Shown: piece after piece, positions 24,311 through 33,779 of the stretch | How positions within the stretch are numbered: position 1 is the stretch's first letter | How the letters are laid out: each line of letters begins with the position of its first letter | Origin: Shimia sp. CNT1-13L.2 | Lineage (GTDB): Bacteria > Pseudomonadota > Alphaproteobacteria > Rhodobacterales > Rhodobacteraceae | Length of the DNA: 64,000 nucleotides | Direction: 5' to 3' | NCBI RefSeq assembly: GCF_024331145.1 | Contig: NZ_JANDJO010000001.1 | Coordinates: 310,001-374,000, forward strand | Program-made: the position numbers and the translations under genes | The notes under the pieces: generated by a model | Databases searched by the model: none | Seen by the model: the letters and a program-made list of their open reading frames with translations, nothing else | What the model was told of the DNA's origin: nothing

Positions 24311-24769
24311 ATGCGCATCTTCGTCGACGCTGACGCCTGTCCCGTAAAGGCCGAAGCCGAACGGGTCGGCACCCGCCACAAGGTGCCGATCTACATCGTT
24401 TCCAACGGCGGCCTGCGCCCCTCGCAGAACCCGCTGGTGGAAAACGTCATCGTCCCCGAAGGCCCGGACGTGGCCGATATGTGGATCGCCGACCGCGCCA
24501 CCACCGGCGACGTGGTCATCACCGGCGATATCCCCCTCGCCGCGAAATGCGTCGAAGCCGGCGCTCGTGTCCTCAAGCACAACGGCGAGGCCCTGACACA
24601 GGCCAATATCGGCAATGTGCTGGCCACCCGCGATCTCATGGCCGACCTGCGCGCCGCCGATCCCTTCCGACAGGGCGGCGGCAAGGGCTTCACCAAGGCC
24701 GATCGCTCCCGCTTCCTCGACGCCCTCGAACGCGAATTGCGGGCCGCCGCCCGCGCTGGCAAACCCTGA
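24311..24769 (+). CDS. UPF0178 (YaiI/YqxD) family protein
   Basis: 152 aa from the ATG at 24311 ([15 protein letters not shown]); the longer frame upstream is the sthA 3' end in another frame. The family signatures are the [10 protein letters not shown] opening, VSNG near 32 and [12 protein letters not shown]. The fold is PIN/NYN-like (acidic residues Asp6, Asp8 and later Asp), which suggests a nuclease, but no activity is established. It closely follows sthA (16 bp). Confidence 0.92.
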   Translation: MRIFVDADACPVKAEAERVGTRHKVPIYIVSNGGLRPSQNPLVENVIVPEGPDVADMWIADRATTGDVVITGDIPLAAKCVEAGARVLKHNGEALTQANIGNVLATRDLMADLRAADPFRQGGGKGFTKADRSRFLDALERELRAAARAGKP

Positions 24770-24936
24770 AAACTTCGCCTATTTTCCAATCCCATCGCTG
24801 CGCGAAACCCTGCCTTTACACTCCAATTCTTGTTTTGCCCCCTCCGAAGCCTACAATTGTTTCAAGGCCTCAAGACCGCAAACCGCACGAACCGGACCCA
24901 TTTCCCCGGTCGCAAAACAGGAAGCGAGAGTGCCCC

Positions 24937-25821
24937 ATGAAAGACTGGAGTGACTTGAAATTCGTTTTGGCGCTGTCCCGCGCAAAAACAATGAAAGCCG
25001 CTGCCGAGATGCTTGGCACCAATGCCGCCACCGTTTCACGACGTCTCGACAAACTGACCAACGAAGTCGGCAAGCAGCTTTTTACAATGGACACGGACGG
25101 CTGGCGCCCTACCCGCGAGACCCAGGCGCTGGTCGAACTCGCCATGCGCATCGAGGCCGATCTCGACCAGTTCGACAACCTCCTTGCCAAACCCGCAAGC
25201 GAACTGAGCGGCACCATTTCGATAAGCTGCTACCAGGGCATCAGCATCCTGACGCTCGCCCCCAACCTCGCGGCCTTTCACGAACGCTTTCCCAATCTCA
25301 ACCTCGATATCGAGTACCGCCCCAACCGCAGCCTCGCCCGTGGCGAGATCGACCTCGCCATCCGCCTCGACCTGCCCAAAGAAGGCCGTCTGATGTCCAA
25401 GCGCGTGGGCTCCCGCGTCAGCGCCTATTACACGCGCAAGGGAAACACCCCCGGCAAGGACTGGGTCGGACTGGCCCGCGAATTCGATGATCTGCCCATG
25501 ATGAAACAGGGGCTTGCCTACTTCGAATGCGATCCCGTCGCCCGCCTCGGATCACTGTCGGAAATCGAACAGACACTCCTGAATTCCAAGATGGCCGGCC
25601 CCCAGCTGTCCTGCGCGGTCAACGGCCACGGAAAACTCGACCTGATCGATGACCAGCGGCTTATCTCGGTCAAACCCATTCACCTGATCTACCACGAGAC
25701 CCGCCGAAATGACACGCGACTCCAAGCAGTTAAGTCCTGGATCGAAAACTGCTTCGCCGGTCCAACCGCCTGCATGTGCGGCAAATGCAGCTTCCCCGTC
25801 GAGACCGGGATCAACGTCTAA
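24937..25821 (+). CDS. LysR-family transcriptional regulator with C-terminal Cys cluster
   Basis: 294 aa from the ATG at 24937 (AGCGAGAG upstream); a longer open frame has no support. N-terminal winged helix-turn-helix (about 3-60: AAAEMLGTNAATVSRRLDKL), then a LysR substrate-binding domain of about 200 residues (LSGTISISCYQGIS onward). The extreme C-terminus contains C-x6-C-x-C-x2-C (ENCF to CGKC), unusual in LysR proteins and suggestive of metal or redox sensing (inference). No divergent target gene is beside it. A noncoding gap of 305 bp with a strong terminator follows. Confidence 0.88.
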   Translation: MKDWSDLKFVLALSRAKTMKAAAEMLGTNAATVSRRLDKLTNEVGKQLFTMDTDGWRPTRETQALVELAMRIEADLDQFDNLLAKPASELSGTISISCYQGISILTLAPNLAAFHERFPNLNLDIEYRPNRSLARGEIDLAIRLDLPKEGRLMSKRVGSRVSAYYTRKGNTPGKDWVGLAREFDDLPMMKQGLAYFECDPVARLGSLSEIEQTLLNSKMAGPQLSCAVNGHGKLDLIDDQRLISVKPIHLIYHETRRNDTRLQAVKSWIENCFAGPTACMCGKCSFPVETGINV

Positions 25822-26126
25822 TTTCGCAATCCCCACGTTGCATTTCTCAATATAGATGCCGGATTCGCAACGTGCTTTAAACGCCGGACAAGGTGCATCC
25901 CAAGCAGTTACTGCAACCACTCACGACCCACCTTGTTGACACCTTACCAGTGTCATCGTGACCTTCTTCAGCTCCCCGCTGAATATCCCGGTTGAGTTGA
26001 AAAACGCTCAACCGGGTTTCTTTTTTCCAAACCGGAATCTCCAACGAAAATTGGATACAAAACAGGGTAGGAAAAGCCCCGCCGCGCCGCTAGGGTCGCC
26101 CCGAAACACACCACGAAAGCAGACCC
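25822..26126. other. 305-bp gap with possible sRNA
   Basis: No open frame with a ribosome site is visible. The segment is less GC-rich than its surroundings. It holds a TTGACA box at 25936-25941 and, about 50 bp later, a perfect rho-independent terminator (25987-26026). This spacing would produce a transcript of about 60 nt not derived from the LysR gene. Alternatively the terminator simply ends the LysR mRNA with a long 3' UTR. Confidence 0.4.
25987..26026 (+). terminator. Rho-independent terminator
   Basis: CCCGGTTGAG at 25987-25996 pairs with CTCAACCGGG at 26007-26016 (10-bp perfect stem, 10-base loop), followed by TTTCTTTTTT. It lies 165 bp past the LysR stop and 100 bp before the HAD hydrolase start. 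Confidence 0.9.
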
Positions 26127-26747
26127 ATGCCCATCGACGCAGTGATCTTCGACATCGGCAACGTGCTGATCGAATGGCAGCCGGAAAACTTCTATGACCG
26201 CACCATCGGCGCGGACCGGCGCAAGGCGTTTTTCGCCGCAACCGACATGCACAAACACCACGAACAGGTCGACGCCGGCGTACCCCTGCTCGAGATGGTC
26301 GAAAACGTGGTCGCCCTACACCCCGACTGGGAGGCAGAGATCCGCATGTGGCACGACAACTGGAACGACCTCGCCGCCCCGGCCATTCCGCATTCCGTGC
26401 GCCTGCTCGACGCCCTGAACCGCAACAACGTTCCCGTCTTTGCCCTCACCAACTTCGGCTGGGACAACTTCCCGACCTCGCAACAGGCCTTCCCCTTCCT
26501 CAAGACCTTTGCCCGCGAATACGTCTCCGGCCGCCTGCAACTTATGAAACCCGATCCAAGGATCTACGAACACGTGGAACAGGATTGCGGCATCGCGCCT
26601 GATCGGCTCTTGTTTGCAGACGACCGCGCCGACAATATCAAGGCCGCCGCCGCACGCGGCTGGCAAACCCACCTTTTCACCGATCCGCAGGGCTGGGCCG
26701 ACCGACTGGTCGCAGAAGGCCTGCTCAGCAAGGAAGACGCCGCATGA
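26127..26747 (+). CDS. HAD-superfamily hydrolase
   Basis: 206 aa. The N-terminal motif AVIFDIGNVLIEWQPENFYD has the HAD nucleophile Asp (DxG variant with Asn, typical of the YihX/haloacid-dehalogenase-like subgroup). LTNFGWDNF is motif II and LFADDRADNIKAA is motif IV, with a Lys in LMKPDPRIYEH as motif III. Most likely a phosphatase for a small sugar phosphate or nucleotide. It overlaps the next start by 4 bp (ATGA). Confidence 0.9.
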   Translation: MPIDAVIFDIGNVLIEWQPENFYDRTIGADRRKAFFAATDMHKHHEQVDAGVPLLEMVENVVALHPDWEAEIRMWHDNWNDLAAPAIPHSVRLLDALNRNNVPVFALTNFGWDNFPTSQQAFPFLKTFAREYVSGRLQLMKPDPRIYEHVEQDCGIAPDRLLFADDRADNIKAAAARGWQTHLFTDPQGWADRLVAEGLLSKEDAA

Positions 26748-27655
26748 CCACCATTATTGATTTCGACAACGGCGATCCCCTGCTGGACTGGATCGAGCTG
26801 ACAGATGCCTTCGCCGCCGGCCACGACCTCCCCAAGGCGGAAATCTCCGACAGCTTCCTCTATCGCGGCAAGGACACGCTCCTCCAGCGTCAGGCCTGGA
26901 TCGACGGCATGGGCATCGGCGTGAAATCGGCCACCGTCTTTCCCGGCAACCCGGCGCAGGGCGTACCGATGATCCACGGGGCTGTCACCCTCTATGACGA
27001 CGCCCACGGCATCCTCGAGGCGCTGATCGATTTTCATCTCGTGACCAAGTGGAAAACCGCCGGCGACAGCCTGCTCGCCGCCCGCCGCCTCGCCCGTCCC
27101 GACAGCAGGAACATCCTGATCGTGGGGGCCGGCACCGTGGGCCGCAACCTGCACGCAGCCTATTCCGCCGCCTTCCCCTCGGCAAACTTCACCGTTTGGA
27201 ATCGCACGCAGGCCAACGCCGAAAAGATGGCCGAGGACATCGACGGTCTCAAGGTGGCCACCGATCTCGAAACCGCCGTGGGCGAGGCCGACATCATCAC
27301 CTCTGCCACCATGTCAACAGACCCCACCCTGCGGGGTGACTGGCTGCAACCGGGCCAGCACGTCGACCTGATCGGTGCCTACCGCCCCGACATGCGCGAG
27401 ATCGACGACACCGGCATGGCCCGGTCCCGCATCTTCGTGGACAGCCTCGACACCACCATCGAACATATCGGCGAGTTGAAATTCCCCCTCGCCAACGGCA
27501 CGATCCGCCGCGAAGATGTTCTGGCCGACTACTACAACCTCGCCGCCTTCAGCCGGCAATCGGACGAGGAAATCACCCTCTTCAAAAACGGCGGTGGCGC
27601 GCACCTCGATCTGATGACAAGCCGCTATATCCTTAACAAGTGGTCCACGCGATAA
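26744..27655 (+). CDS. Ornithine cyclodeaminase / mu-crystallin family protein
   Basis: 303 aa with an NAD(P)-binding Rossmann motif (ILIVGAGTVGRNLHAAY, near 123-140) and an N-terminal half carrying WIDGMGIGVKSATVFPGNP. The family includes ornithine cyclodeaminase (ornithine to proline and ammonia) and delta1-pyrroline-2-carboxylate or imine reductases. Which one this is cannot be read from sequence. The late segment VDLIGAYRPDMREID is typical of the family. Translationally coupled to the HAD hydrolase gene. Confidence 0.85.
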   Translation: MTTIIDFDNGDPLLDWIELTDAFAAGHDLPKAEISDSFLYRGKDTLLQRQAWIDGMGIGVKSATVFPGNPAQGVPMIHGAVTLYDDAHGILEALIDFHLVTKWKTAGDSLLAARRLARPDSRNILIVGAGTVGRNLHAAYSAAFPSANFTVWNRTQANAEKMAEDIDGLKVATDLETAVGEADIITSATMSTDPTLRGDWLQPGQHVDLIGAYRPDMREIDDTGMARSRIFVDSLDTTIEHIGELKFPLANGTIRREDVLADYYNLAAFSRQSDEEITLFKNGGGAHLDLMTSRYILNKWSTR

Positions 27656-27660
27656 GACCG

Positions 27661-27712
27661 CAAAACCTTCTCGAAGGTTTTGCCCCGGGGAAATTCTTGG
27701 CCAAGAATTTCC
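27661..27712 (+). repeat. Dispersed intergenic repeat, variant copy 3
   Basis: Two perfect hairpins, AAAACCTTC-tc-GAAGGTTTT (27662-27681) and the palindrome AAATTCTTGGCCAAGAATTT (27691-27710), are joined by a CCCCGGGG core at 27683-27690. The core plus TTGG-CCAAG matches copy 4 at 36511-36587, where the order is CCCCGGGG-TATTTGG-a-CCAAG. It follows the cyclodeaminase stop and may double as its terminator. Confidence 0.7.
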
Positions 27713-27827
27713 TTCCCGACCGACCTGTCGTGGAACCCGCACCGTTTCACAAAACGCACCGCCGCAATACCGACGTTATACCGACGCGGCACCGACGTGG
27801 ATTTTACCCGGGTTTTCGCCGTTAACC

Positions 27828-29069
27828 TCAGGCCGCGGCCCCCACAAGGGGCCGCTCCTTGATCGGCAGGTGAACGATGGCCGAGAACGCCCCAACACCA
27901 ACACCGATCCACCACACCATCGTGTAATCGCCAAAGGCGTCATACATCCGCCCCCCCAGCCAGACGCCAAGGAAGCTGCCCAACTGGTGGCTGAAGAACA
28001 CGATGCCATAGAGCGTGCCCATGTAGCGCAGCCCGTAGATATGCGCCACCAGCCCCGATGTCAGCGGCACGGTGGCGAGCCACAGCGACCCCATGACAAT
28101 CGAGAAGATGATCACGCTGGTCGGGGTGATCGGCAGGAGGATGAACGTACCCGCGGCGATGGTCCGCAAGAGATAAACCGTGGCGAGCAGGTACTTTTTC
28201 GAATAGCGCTTGCCCAGGTATCCTGCCAAAAGCGTGCCCGCGATATTGGCAAGACCAATCAGCGAAATCGCAATGGCACCAAGGGCCGACGTGGTCGAAA
28301 TCCCCACCGCCGCCAGGGTGCCCGAAGGATCGATCGCCGCACACATCTCGGTGATCATGGCCGGGAAATGGGCCGTCACAAAGGCCAGCTGATAGCCGCA
28401 GGAAAAGAACCCAAGGAAGATGAAGGTGTAAGACGGGTCCTTGAATGCCTTGAGGAGAATCTCCCCCATGCTCTCTTCCAGCTCGGCCTTGCTGGCGGCC
28501 ACAGGCGCGCGCATCATCGGCAGCATCAACAGCACCGCAAGGATCGCCGCCGCAAAGACAAGGAACGTGCTCTGCCAGGTCATGAAGCCCAGCATCCATT
28601 CCGCCAGCGGCGCCCCGAACACCTGCCCGGCAGACCCCGCCGCCGTGGCAATCGCCAGCGACATGGAGCGGTTCTCATCCGAACTTGCCCGCCCGACCAC
28701 GGCAAGAATGACGCCGAACCCCGTGCCTGCAATCCCGAAACCTACAAGAATTTCATAGACTTGGTGCGCCCCCGGTGTCACGGCATAGGACGACAGGACA
28801 AGGCCGATGGCATAGGTCACGGCCCCCATGATGATGGCCTTGCGGTCGCCGATCTTTTCGGCAATCGCGCCAAAAATCGGCTGCCCGATACCCCAGGCAA
28901 GGTTCTGGATCGCAATCGCCAGCGAGAACTCTGCCCGCGCCCAGCCGAACTCGTCCGCAATCGGAATCTGGAACACCCCAAAGCTCGCCCGGATGGCGAA
29001 ACTTACGAGGATAATGATGCACCCGACGATCAGAACGGGCGTCATCAGGGGGGTACGGCTCTGGTCCAT
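27828..29069 (-). CDS. MFS transporter
   Basis: 413 aa from the ATG at 29069, with CAGGAGAG upstream; the longer frame has no ribosome site. Twelve predicted membrane helices. The cytoplasmic loop 2-3 motif appears as GAIAEKIGDRKAIIMG and the equivalent in the second half as AGYLGKRYSKKYLLA. It looks like the OFA/nitrate-type branch of MFS (single-residue motifs do not settle it); substrate unknown. Divergent from zapE. Confidence 0.9.
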   Translation of the reverse strand: MDQSRTPLMTPVLIVGCIIILVSFAIRASFGVFQIPIADEFGWARAEFSLAIAIQNLAWGIGQPIFGAIAEKIGDRKAIIMGAVTYAIGLVLSSYAVTPGAHQVYEILVGFGIAGTGFGVILAVVGRASSDENRSMSLAIATAAGSAGQVFGAPLAEWMLGFMTWQSTFLVFAAAILAVLLMLPMMRAPVAASKAELEESMGEILLKAFKDPSYTFIFLGFFSCGYQLAFVTAHFPAMITEMCAAIDPSGTLAAVGISTTSALGAIAISLIGLANIAGTLLAGYLGKRYSKKYLLATVYLLRTIAAGTFILLPITPTSVIIFSIVMGSLWLATVPLTSGLVAHIYGLRYMGTLYGIVFFSHQLGSFLGVWLGGRMYDAFGDYTMVWWIGVGVGAFSAIVHLPIKERPLVGAAA

Positions 29070-29230
29070 GGGGCTCTCCTGTTGGCGCGGCCACATTGAC
29101 CATCTGTGCATCCCCCGTCAAATCAGCATTTTTTATCTGTCAGTTAAATCCTTTGAATGAAACATGCCGCGACGTCCCAACGCGGCGCTTCTGTCTTTTC
29201 ACGCAGGCCAAGGCGCGATATTCGGGTTTC

Positions 29231-30298
29231 ATGCGAACAGTACTCGAGATCTACGCCGACAGGATCGCAAGCGGCGACATTCACGCAGACGACGCGCAGG
29301 AAGCCGTCCTGCCCGAATTCGAACGCATCCGCGAAGCCGTCTCGCGCCCCGTCAAGAAAACGTGGTTCCGCAAGGCCACCCCCGAACCGGTGCAGGGCCT
29401 CTACCTCTGGGGCGGTGTCGGACGCGGCAAATCCATGCTGATGGATCTCTTTGTCGACGCGCTCGACGTGCCGGTGCGCCGGGTCCATTTCCACGCCTTC
29501 ATGCAGGAAATCCACACCGGCATGCACGCCGCCCGCCAGCGCGGTGTCGAGGATGCCATCGAACCGGTCGCCAAGGACGTGGCCGAAAGCGTTCGGGTTC
29601 TTGCCTTCGACGAGATGCAGATCACCGACATCACCGACGCGATGATCGTGGGCCGCCTCTTCGAACAGCTCTTTGCCGCCGGTGTCGTGGTGGTCACCAC
29701 CTCCAACCGCCTGCCAGACGACCTCTACAAGGACGGCCTCAACCGCCAGCTCTTCCTGCCCTTCATCGAGTTGATCAAGGAACAGCTGAATGTCTGGGAA
29801 CTGGTTAGCCCCCGCGACTATCGCCAGAACCGCCTGAAGGGCAGCCAGGTCTATTTCGTGCAGGCCAATACCGAGGCGCGCGACACCATGCGCGCGATCT
29901 GGAAAGACCTGAGCGGCGGCCCGTCCGAGCCGCTGGTCCTGACCGTGAAGGGACGCGAAGTCACCCTGCCTGCCTTTCGCAATGGCGTCGCGCGCGCCTC
30001 TTTCTTTGACCTCTGCGGCAAGATGCTGGGGCCGGGCGATTACCTCGCCATCGCCGATGCGGTGAAGGTGCTGATCCTCGAAGACATCCCCCGCCTTTCA
30101 CGCCACAACTTCAACGAGGCCAAGCGATTCGTGACCCTCATCGACGCGCTTTACGAGGCCAAGGTGCGCCTGATCTGCTCGGCGGCGGCAGAGCCCGAGA
30201 TGCTCTATGTCGAAGGCGAAGGCACCTTCGAATTCGAACGCACCGCATCGCGCCTGCGCGAGATGCAGGATGAATCCTGGGGGCAGGAACGCGACTGA
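29231..30298 (+). CDS. zapE: Cell division protein ZapE (AFG1-like ATPase)
   Basis: 355 aa from the ATG at 29231. P-loop ATPase of the AFG1 family: Walker A LWGGVGRGKSMLMDLF near 60, Walker B VLAFDEMQITDITDAMI, and sensor region VVVTTSNRLPDDLY. E. coli ZapE associates with the Z-ring during division. In alphaproteobacteria an AFG1-type gene is common next to central metabolism genes. The last part (SAAAEPEMLYVEGEGTFEFERT) is diagnostic for ZapE. No close partner here; a strong terminator follows. Confidence 0.93.
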   Translation: MRTVLEIYADRIASGDIHADDAQEAVLPEFERIREAVSRPVKKTWFRKATPEPVQGLYLWGGVGRGKSMLMDLFVDALDVPVRRVHFHAFMQEIHTGMHAARQRGVEDAIEPVAKDVAESVRVLAFDEMQITDITDAMIVGRLFEQLFAAGVVVVTTSNRLPDDLYKDGLNRQLFLPFIELIKEQLNVWELVSPRDYRQNRLKGSQVYFVQANTEARDTMRAIWKDLSGGPSEPLVLTVKGREVTLPAFRNGVARASFFDLCGKMLGPGDYLAIADAVKVLILEDIPRLSRHNFNEAKRFVTLIDALYEAKVRLICSAAAEPEMLYVEGEGTFEFERTASRLREMQDESWGQERD

Positions 30299-30345
30299 CG
30301 CGCTCAGGTTTTCCCAATGAATTCAGACTTTTGTAGAAATTATTA

Positions 30346-30372
30346 GGGGAGCGCCCTGCGCTCCCCCCTTTT
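30346..30372 (+). terminator. Rho-independent terminator after zapE
   Basis: GGGGAGCG (30346-30353) pairs with CGCTCCCC (30359-30366), loop CCCTG, then CCTTTT. About 50 bp past the zapE stop. It also lies downstream of folC on the other strand and may work in both directions. Confidence 0.85.
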
Positions 30373-30506
30373 CGCCTGCCTGTCCCGTAAGCCTGCAAGG
30401 ACGACCCGTTTATTTGCTTCTGTTCCGCGGGGCCGCCGAATATTTTCCGACTATGCCGCAGTGATTCGAATCAGTCAACGGGGTGATTCGCAAAATCGCG
30501 AATCGG

Positions 30507-31778
30507 TTAGCCATTTTCTTGCAGAACATTCCCCGCCAGATACAGCGAACCACAGATCAGCACCCGCGCCGAAGGCGTTTCGGCCACGATCTCGGCCAGT
30601 GCCGCCTCGACACTTTCGGCCGTCCGCGCCGTCATCCCGACACCGGCCGCCGCCGCCGCGGTCTCTTCTGCCGGCAGGGTATTGGCCTCGCCCGGGATCG
30701 ACACGGCAATCAGGCTGTCCGCTTGCGCCGCAAGAGGCCGCAGATAGCCCGACACATCCTTGGTGTTCAGCATCCCGCAGATCATATGCGTCGGACGCTC
30801 CGGCAGGTCCGCCAGCACCTTGCCCAGCGCCACACCCGCCGCCGCGTTGTGCCCGCCATCAAGCCACAGCTCGACCTCGGGCGCACTCTCGACCAGCGGA
30901 CCATGGCGCAGGCGCTGCATCCGCGCGGGCCAGCTTGCATCGACCATCGCCGCCTCGCAGGCGGCCTCGTCTGCACCAAGGTGGCGCAGAGCCGCGATTG
31001 CCGCGCCCGCGTTCATAACCTGGTGATCGCCCAGCAACGCAGGCATCGGCAGGTCAAGAAGCCCGGTCTCGTCCTGATAGATCAGCCGCCTGCGCTCCTG
31101 CCAGACGTGCCAGTGCTGACCATAGGCAATCACCGGTGCACCCAGACGTGCGGCGGTGGCCTCGATGACCTCCATTGCCTCGTCCTCCTGCGGACCAACC
31201 ACGCAAGGCACGCCCCGCTTGATGATCCCGGCCTTTTCGGCGGCGATCTTGGCCAGCGTGTCACCAAGAAACTGCTCGTGGTCGATCGACACAGGCGTGA
31301 TGATCGTCAGCGCAGGCGTGTCGATCACGTTGGTTGCATCCATACGCCCGCCAAGCCCCACTTCCAGCAGCGTGTAATCCGCCGGCGTCCGGGCAAAGGC
31401 CAGCAGCCCGGCACAGGTGGTGATCTCGAAATAGGTGATGTCGATGCCGCCGTTCTTCTCGTAGCATTCATCAAGAATTTCGGTCAGATGCGCCTCGCTG
31501 ATCAGCTCACCCGCCAGCCGGATACGTTCGTGAAACCGCGCCAGATGCGGCGAGGTATAGGCGTGAACCGCCTTGCCCATGCCCTCAAGACCCGCGCGGA
31601 TCATGGCCTGGGTCGATCCCTTGCCATTGGTGCCCGCGATATGGATCACCGGCGGCAACTTGGCCTGCGGATTGTCCAGTGCCTCAAGCAGACGCCAAAC
31701 CCGATCAAGGGTCAGGTCGATGATCTTGGGATGCAGCGCCATCATGCGCTGAAGAATCGCGTCAGAAGTCTGGGTCAT
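30507..31778 (-). CDS. folC: Folylpolyglutamate / dihydrofolate synthase
   Basis: 423 aa Mur ligase-type enzyme that joins dihydropteroate to glutamate and adds further glutamates to folate, using ATP. P-loop IAGTNGKGSTQAMI (about 47-60), the YTSPHLARFHERIRL folate-loop motif, VGLGGRMDATN and the C-terminal LWLDGGHNAAAG. Length is normal. Sits just downstream of accD on the same strand, the usual accD-folC order in alphaproteobacteria. Confidence 0.95.
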   Translation of the reverse strand: MTQTSDAILQRMMALHPKIIDLTLDRVWRLLEALDNPQAKLPPVIHIAGTNGKGSTQAMIRAGLEGMGKAVHAYTSPHLARFHERIRLAGELISEAHLTEILDECYEKNGGIDITYFEITTCAGLLAFARTPADYTLLEVGLGGRMDATNVIDTPALTIITPVSIDHEQFLGDTLAKIAAEKAGIIKRGVPCVVGPQEDEAMEVIEATAARLGAPVIAYGQHWHVWQERRRLIYQDETGLLDLPMPALLGDHQVMNAGAAIAALRHLGADEAACEAAMVDASWPARMQRLRHGPLVESAPEVELWLDGGHNAAAGVALGKVLADLPERPTHMICGMLNTKDVSGYLRPLAAQADSLIAVSIPGEANTLPAEETAAAAAGVGMTARTAESVEAALAEIVAETPSARVLICGSLYLAGNVLQENG

Positions 31779-31819
31779 GGTCTATCGCCTGGCAAAAGTT
31801 CGATACGCTTACATCAGAA

Positions 31820-31851
31820 ACGGGGCTCCTGCACATCGCCAGAAGCCCCGT
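31820..31851 (-). terminator. Hairpin between accD and folC
   Basis: On the minus strand ACGGGGCT and AGCCCCGT form an 8-bp stem with a 16-base loop, followed only by TTCTG. It probably attenuates rather than stops transcription from accD into folC. Confidence 0.55.
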
Positions 31852-31876
31852 CTGATCCATCAAAAACGACGGATTG

Positions 31877-32821
31877 TTATTTCGCCTCTTCAGAGGCCTC
31901 TTCGGACGCCTCAACCGGCGCAACCGCGATGGCCTCCTCAGCCGGGGCCGGGAGATCGCCTTTCACCGCGGGCGGCATGTCCATCAGCATCCGCACGATG
32001 GTGATCAACTCGTCGCGCATCTCGGTTCGGGCAATCACGCGGTCCAGCATGCCGTGGTCCAGCAGGTACTCGGCGCGCTGGAACCCTTCGGGCAGCTTCT
32101 CGCGGATCGTCTGTTCAATCACGCGCGGACCAGCAAAACAGATCAGGGCATTCGGCTCGGCGATCTGAACATCGCCCAGCATCGCATAAGACGCTGTCAC
32201 ACCACCGGTGGTCGGGTGGGTCAGCACGACGATATAAGGCAGCCCCGCCTCTTTCAGCATCTGCACCGCCACGGTCGTGCGCGGCATCTGCATCAGCGAC
32301 AGGATACCTTCCTGCATCCGCGCACCACCGGCAGCCGAGAACAGGATCAACGGGCGTTTCAGTTCCACGGCACGTTCGGCGGCCGCGATGATCGCGTTGC
32401 CGACATACATGCCCATCGAACCACCCATAAAGGTAAAGTCCTGACAGGCCGCAACGATCGGCGTACGCCCGATCTCGCCTTCCGCAACCAGCATCGCTTC
32501 CGCCTCGCCGGTCTTCTTCTGGGCGCCCTTCATGCGTTCGGGATATTTCTTCTGATCCTTGAACTGCAACGGATCGGTGATCGGCGCGGGCACGTCGACC
32601 TCGACAAAGATACCACCGTCAAACAGCGCCTCGAAACGCGCACGCGGCGTGATCGCCATGTGGTGGCCGCACTGGGTACAGACGTTCTGGTTTCCCGAAA
32701 GTTCGCGGTGGAACAGCATCGTGCCGCACTCATCACATTTCGACCACAGATTGTCCGGCGTCTCACGACGGGAAAAGATCGAATTGATCCGGGGGCGGAC
32801 ATAGTTGGTGATCCAGTTCAT
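31877..32821 (-). CDS. accD: Acetyl-CoA carboxylase carboxyltransferase subunit beta
   Basis: 314 aa. Beta half of the carboxyltransferase that moves CO2 from carboxybiotin to acetyl-CoA in fatty acid synthesis. The N-terminal zinc ribbon (CDECG at about 33-37 and CTQCGHH at about 52-58) and the crotonase-type core with SAAGGARMQEG and THPTTGGVTASYAMLGD are intact. The last 35 residues are an Ala/Glu-rich tail. AAGGA precedes the start codon. Confidence 0.96.
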   Translation of the reverse strand: MNWITNYVRPRINSIFSRRETPDNLWSKCDECGTMLFHRELSGNQNVCTQCGHHMAITPRARFEALFDGGIFVEVDVPAPITDPLQFKDQKKYPERMKGAQKKTGEAEAMLVAEGEIGRTPIVAACQDFTFMGGSMGMYVGNAIIAAAERAVELKRPLILFSAAGGARMQEGILSLMQMPRTTVAVQMLKEAGLPYIVVLTHPTTGGVTASYAMLGDVQIAEPNALICFAGPRVIEQTIREKLPEGFQRAEYLLDHGMLDRVIARTEMRDELITIVRMLMDMPPAVKGDLPAPAEEAIAVAPVEASEEASEEAK

Positions 32822-32897
32822 ACACAGGGTCCTTCTTGCGGTCCAAGGCGGCTTATTTCAGTCACAGTCAGATAAGACGCTGCGTCAGGAAATGCAA

Positions 32898-33779
32898 TCA
32901 GCGCCGTATCGCGATCCTCACCGTGAGCCATCCACACAGGATCAACAAGAGCTCAATCGGCATGGTGGCGCGCAGGGCCTCGACATTCTCGGGACCAAAC
33001 GGAAGCACGAAAAGCGCCAGCCCGTCCCAGTGTCCCTCCATCGCGGTGAAATTCATGGCCACCACGTTGTTCAGGAAATGCAGCGCCAAGGCCGGCCCAA
33101 GGTTGCCTGCCCGCGCCGTGAGATCAGCGGCGGCAAGCCCGAACACCGCCGACCAGGCCGCCAGCGGCAGGGCATTTGGCCCATATGTCGCCGGATCATA
33201 ATGCAGGAACCCGAAGAGAAGCGACGGCAGCACCATCCAGACCAAAGGCGAAGAAAACCGTGCTGCCAATTGGCTTTGCAGGTAGCCGCGAAACAGGAAT
33301 TCCTCGGTCGAGGTCTGCAAAAGGATCAGCGGCAGGCTGACCGGCAACAGCCAGATCCAATCCCCGAACGGCATGTTCTGCATCGGCGACATATCGGCCG
33401 GGGCGGGCAGGATCAGGACAACGGCATAAAGAACGACGAGCAACCGCACCGTGCGTTTGAAATCCAGCCACACAAGTGTCCACGGCCCCGCCATCCGCCG
33501 CAGGCTCCGCCGGTGCAGCAGGGTCAGAACCACCCAGAGCATCATCAGAAGCGGCAGAAAGTTCAGAAGCATCACCCAAAGCGCGCGGGCACTGGTGCCA
33601 TGGTGCAATTCGCGGTTCAGCGCCGCCCAGTCAGGCAGGCCCTGAAGGATTTCAATGTACCCGAGATTCAGAATCAGGAAACCGAACACGATGGCCACCA
33701 CCCCGACCAGCAACCGCCAGATCTCGTTGGATGGCCGCGCCGGGGCGACGTGAACCTCATGTAAACGATACGCTCTCAT
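32898..33779 (-). CDS. CPBP family intramembrane metalloprotease
   Basis: 293 aa from the ATG at 33779; upstream codons of the longer frame have no ribosome site. About eight membrane helices. The CPBP (Rce1/Abi) motif STEEFLFRGYLQSQL gives the catalytic Glu pair and Arg; FGFLHYD and LALHFLNNVV supply the two metal-binding His motifs. Members process prenylated or membrane proteins, or give bacteriocin self-immunity; the target here is unknown. Upstream of accD on the same strand, but with its own gap of 76 bp. Confidence 0.9.
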   Translation of the reverse strand: MRAYRLHEVHVAPARPSNEIWRLLVGVVAIVFGFLILNLGYIEILQGLPDWAALNRELHHGTSARALWVMLLNFLPLLMMLWVVLTLLHRRSLRRMAGPWTLVWLDFKRTVRLLVVLYAVVLILPAPADMSPMQNMPFGDWIWLLPVSLPLILLQTSTEEFLFRGYLQSQLAARFSSPLVWMVLPSLLFGFLHYDPATYGPNALPLAAWSAVFGLAAADLTARAGNLGPALALHFLNNVVAMNFTAMEGHWDGLALFVLPFGPENVEALRATMPIELLLILCGWLTVRIAIRR

